From contig MNCI01022092.1 of the NCBI GenBank assembly GCA_015680685.1, positions 233,822 through 275,114 on the forward strand: a stretch of 41,293 nt of DNA. The letters are read 5' to 3'. The stretch comes from Gnetum montanum. Taxonomy: Eukaryota; Streptophyta; Gnetopsida; Gnetales; Gnetaceae. Below the pieces are notes generated by a model. The model ran no database searches. It saw nothing but the letters and a program-made list of their open reading frames with translations, and was not told the origin of the DNA. This document shows positions 41,224 to 41,293 of the stretch, piece by piece. A program made the translations under genes and the position numbers. The stretch's first letter is position 1. Every line of letters begins with the position of its first letter.

Positions 41224-41293
41224 ATGGCTTCTTCTCATGCAATCAACTCACCTAAGGACAATACAGGAGAAAGTCAGGATCATACGCATAACC
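41224..41293 (+). CDS. Gag of element D, N-terminus (runs off the window)
   Basis: ATG at 41224 opens a frame reading MASSHAINSPKDNTGESQD, uninterrupted to the end of the window. The first five residues are those of gag in element A (1948). It is assigned as gag by position (about 130 bp after the primer site) and this match; no domain is reached. Confidence 0.7.
   Translation, partial: MASSHAINSPKDNTGESQDHTHN

Larger units (their letters stand above)
40057..41293 (+). mobile_element. Element D: Athila-like Ty3/Gypsy retrotransposon, 5' end only
   Basis: A 5' LTR, primer-binding site, leader and the first 23 codons of gag; it continues past the window. It is inserted in the reverse transcriptase of E, with TTTGG (40052-40056) as the left target copy. 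The sequence is rich in CpG compared with the other copies, the primer site is best preserved and gag is open so far, so it is probably the youngest copy here. Confidence 0.85.

Overview
This is a stretch of a large plant nuclear genome, most likely a gymnosperm (inference). It is about two-thirds A+T and holds almost nothing except old, nested LTR retrotransposons with many stop codons. I found no intact host gene, rRNA, functional tRNA, CRISPR array or bacterial-type feature. Every coding region except a 23-codon gag start at the right edge is a decayed retrotransposon reading frame or a captured gene fragment.

Two element groups explain most of the window. The first is an Athila-like Ty3/Gypsy group. 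Its LTRs start TGATGA and end TCATCA, are 0.83-1.02 kb long, have a TATAAAT box and usually AATAAA, and are followed by a primer-binding site resembling one for tRNA-Asp. The internal order is gag, protease, reverse transcriptase, RNase H, integrase and a third reading frame. Copies: A (LTR 939-1798, gag and protease to about 4735), B (LTR 7474-8305, gag 8459-8743 resuming at 22815, pol to about 28720, ORF3 29191-30153, LTR C 30340-31177), E on the minus strand (40056 down to 34629) and D (from 40057 past the window end). The second is element N, minus strand, 8744-22814. It has long LTRs (1995 and 1785 bp), a perfect 5-bp target duplication (ATTAT), a gag with a C/H-rich knuckle and an aspartic protease, but no reverse transcriptase or integrase that I can find. 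It sits inside the gag of B.

Layout: 1-938 flank; 939-4735 element A; 4736-7473 unassigned DNA with a decayed minus-strand coding region; 7474-8743 start of B; 8744-22814 element N; 22815-31177 rest of B; 31178-34434 AT-rich DNA with two tRNA-related, SINE-like pieces and a G-rich tract; 34435-34628 a reverse transcriptase scrap; 34629-40056 element E, inserted in that scrap; 40057-41293 element D, inserted in the reverse transcriptase of E.

The most interesting points are: N as a gag-protease-only element carrying a pentatricopeptide-repeat (PPR) gene fragment and about two dozen copies of a short AGTTTA-type motif; a third ORF after integrase shared by B and E; an 8-6-8 dyad upstream of the TATA box in four LTRs whose arms differ in sequence between copies but stay complementary; and LTRs B and C, which flank one apparent element but do not match each other.
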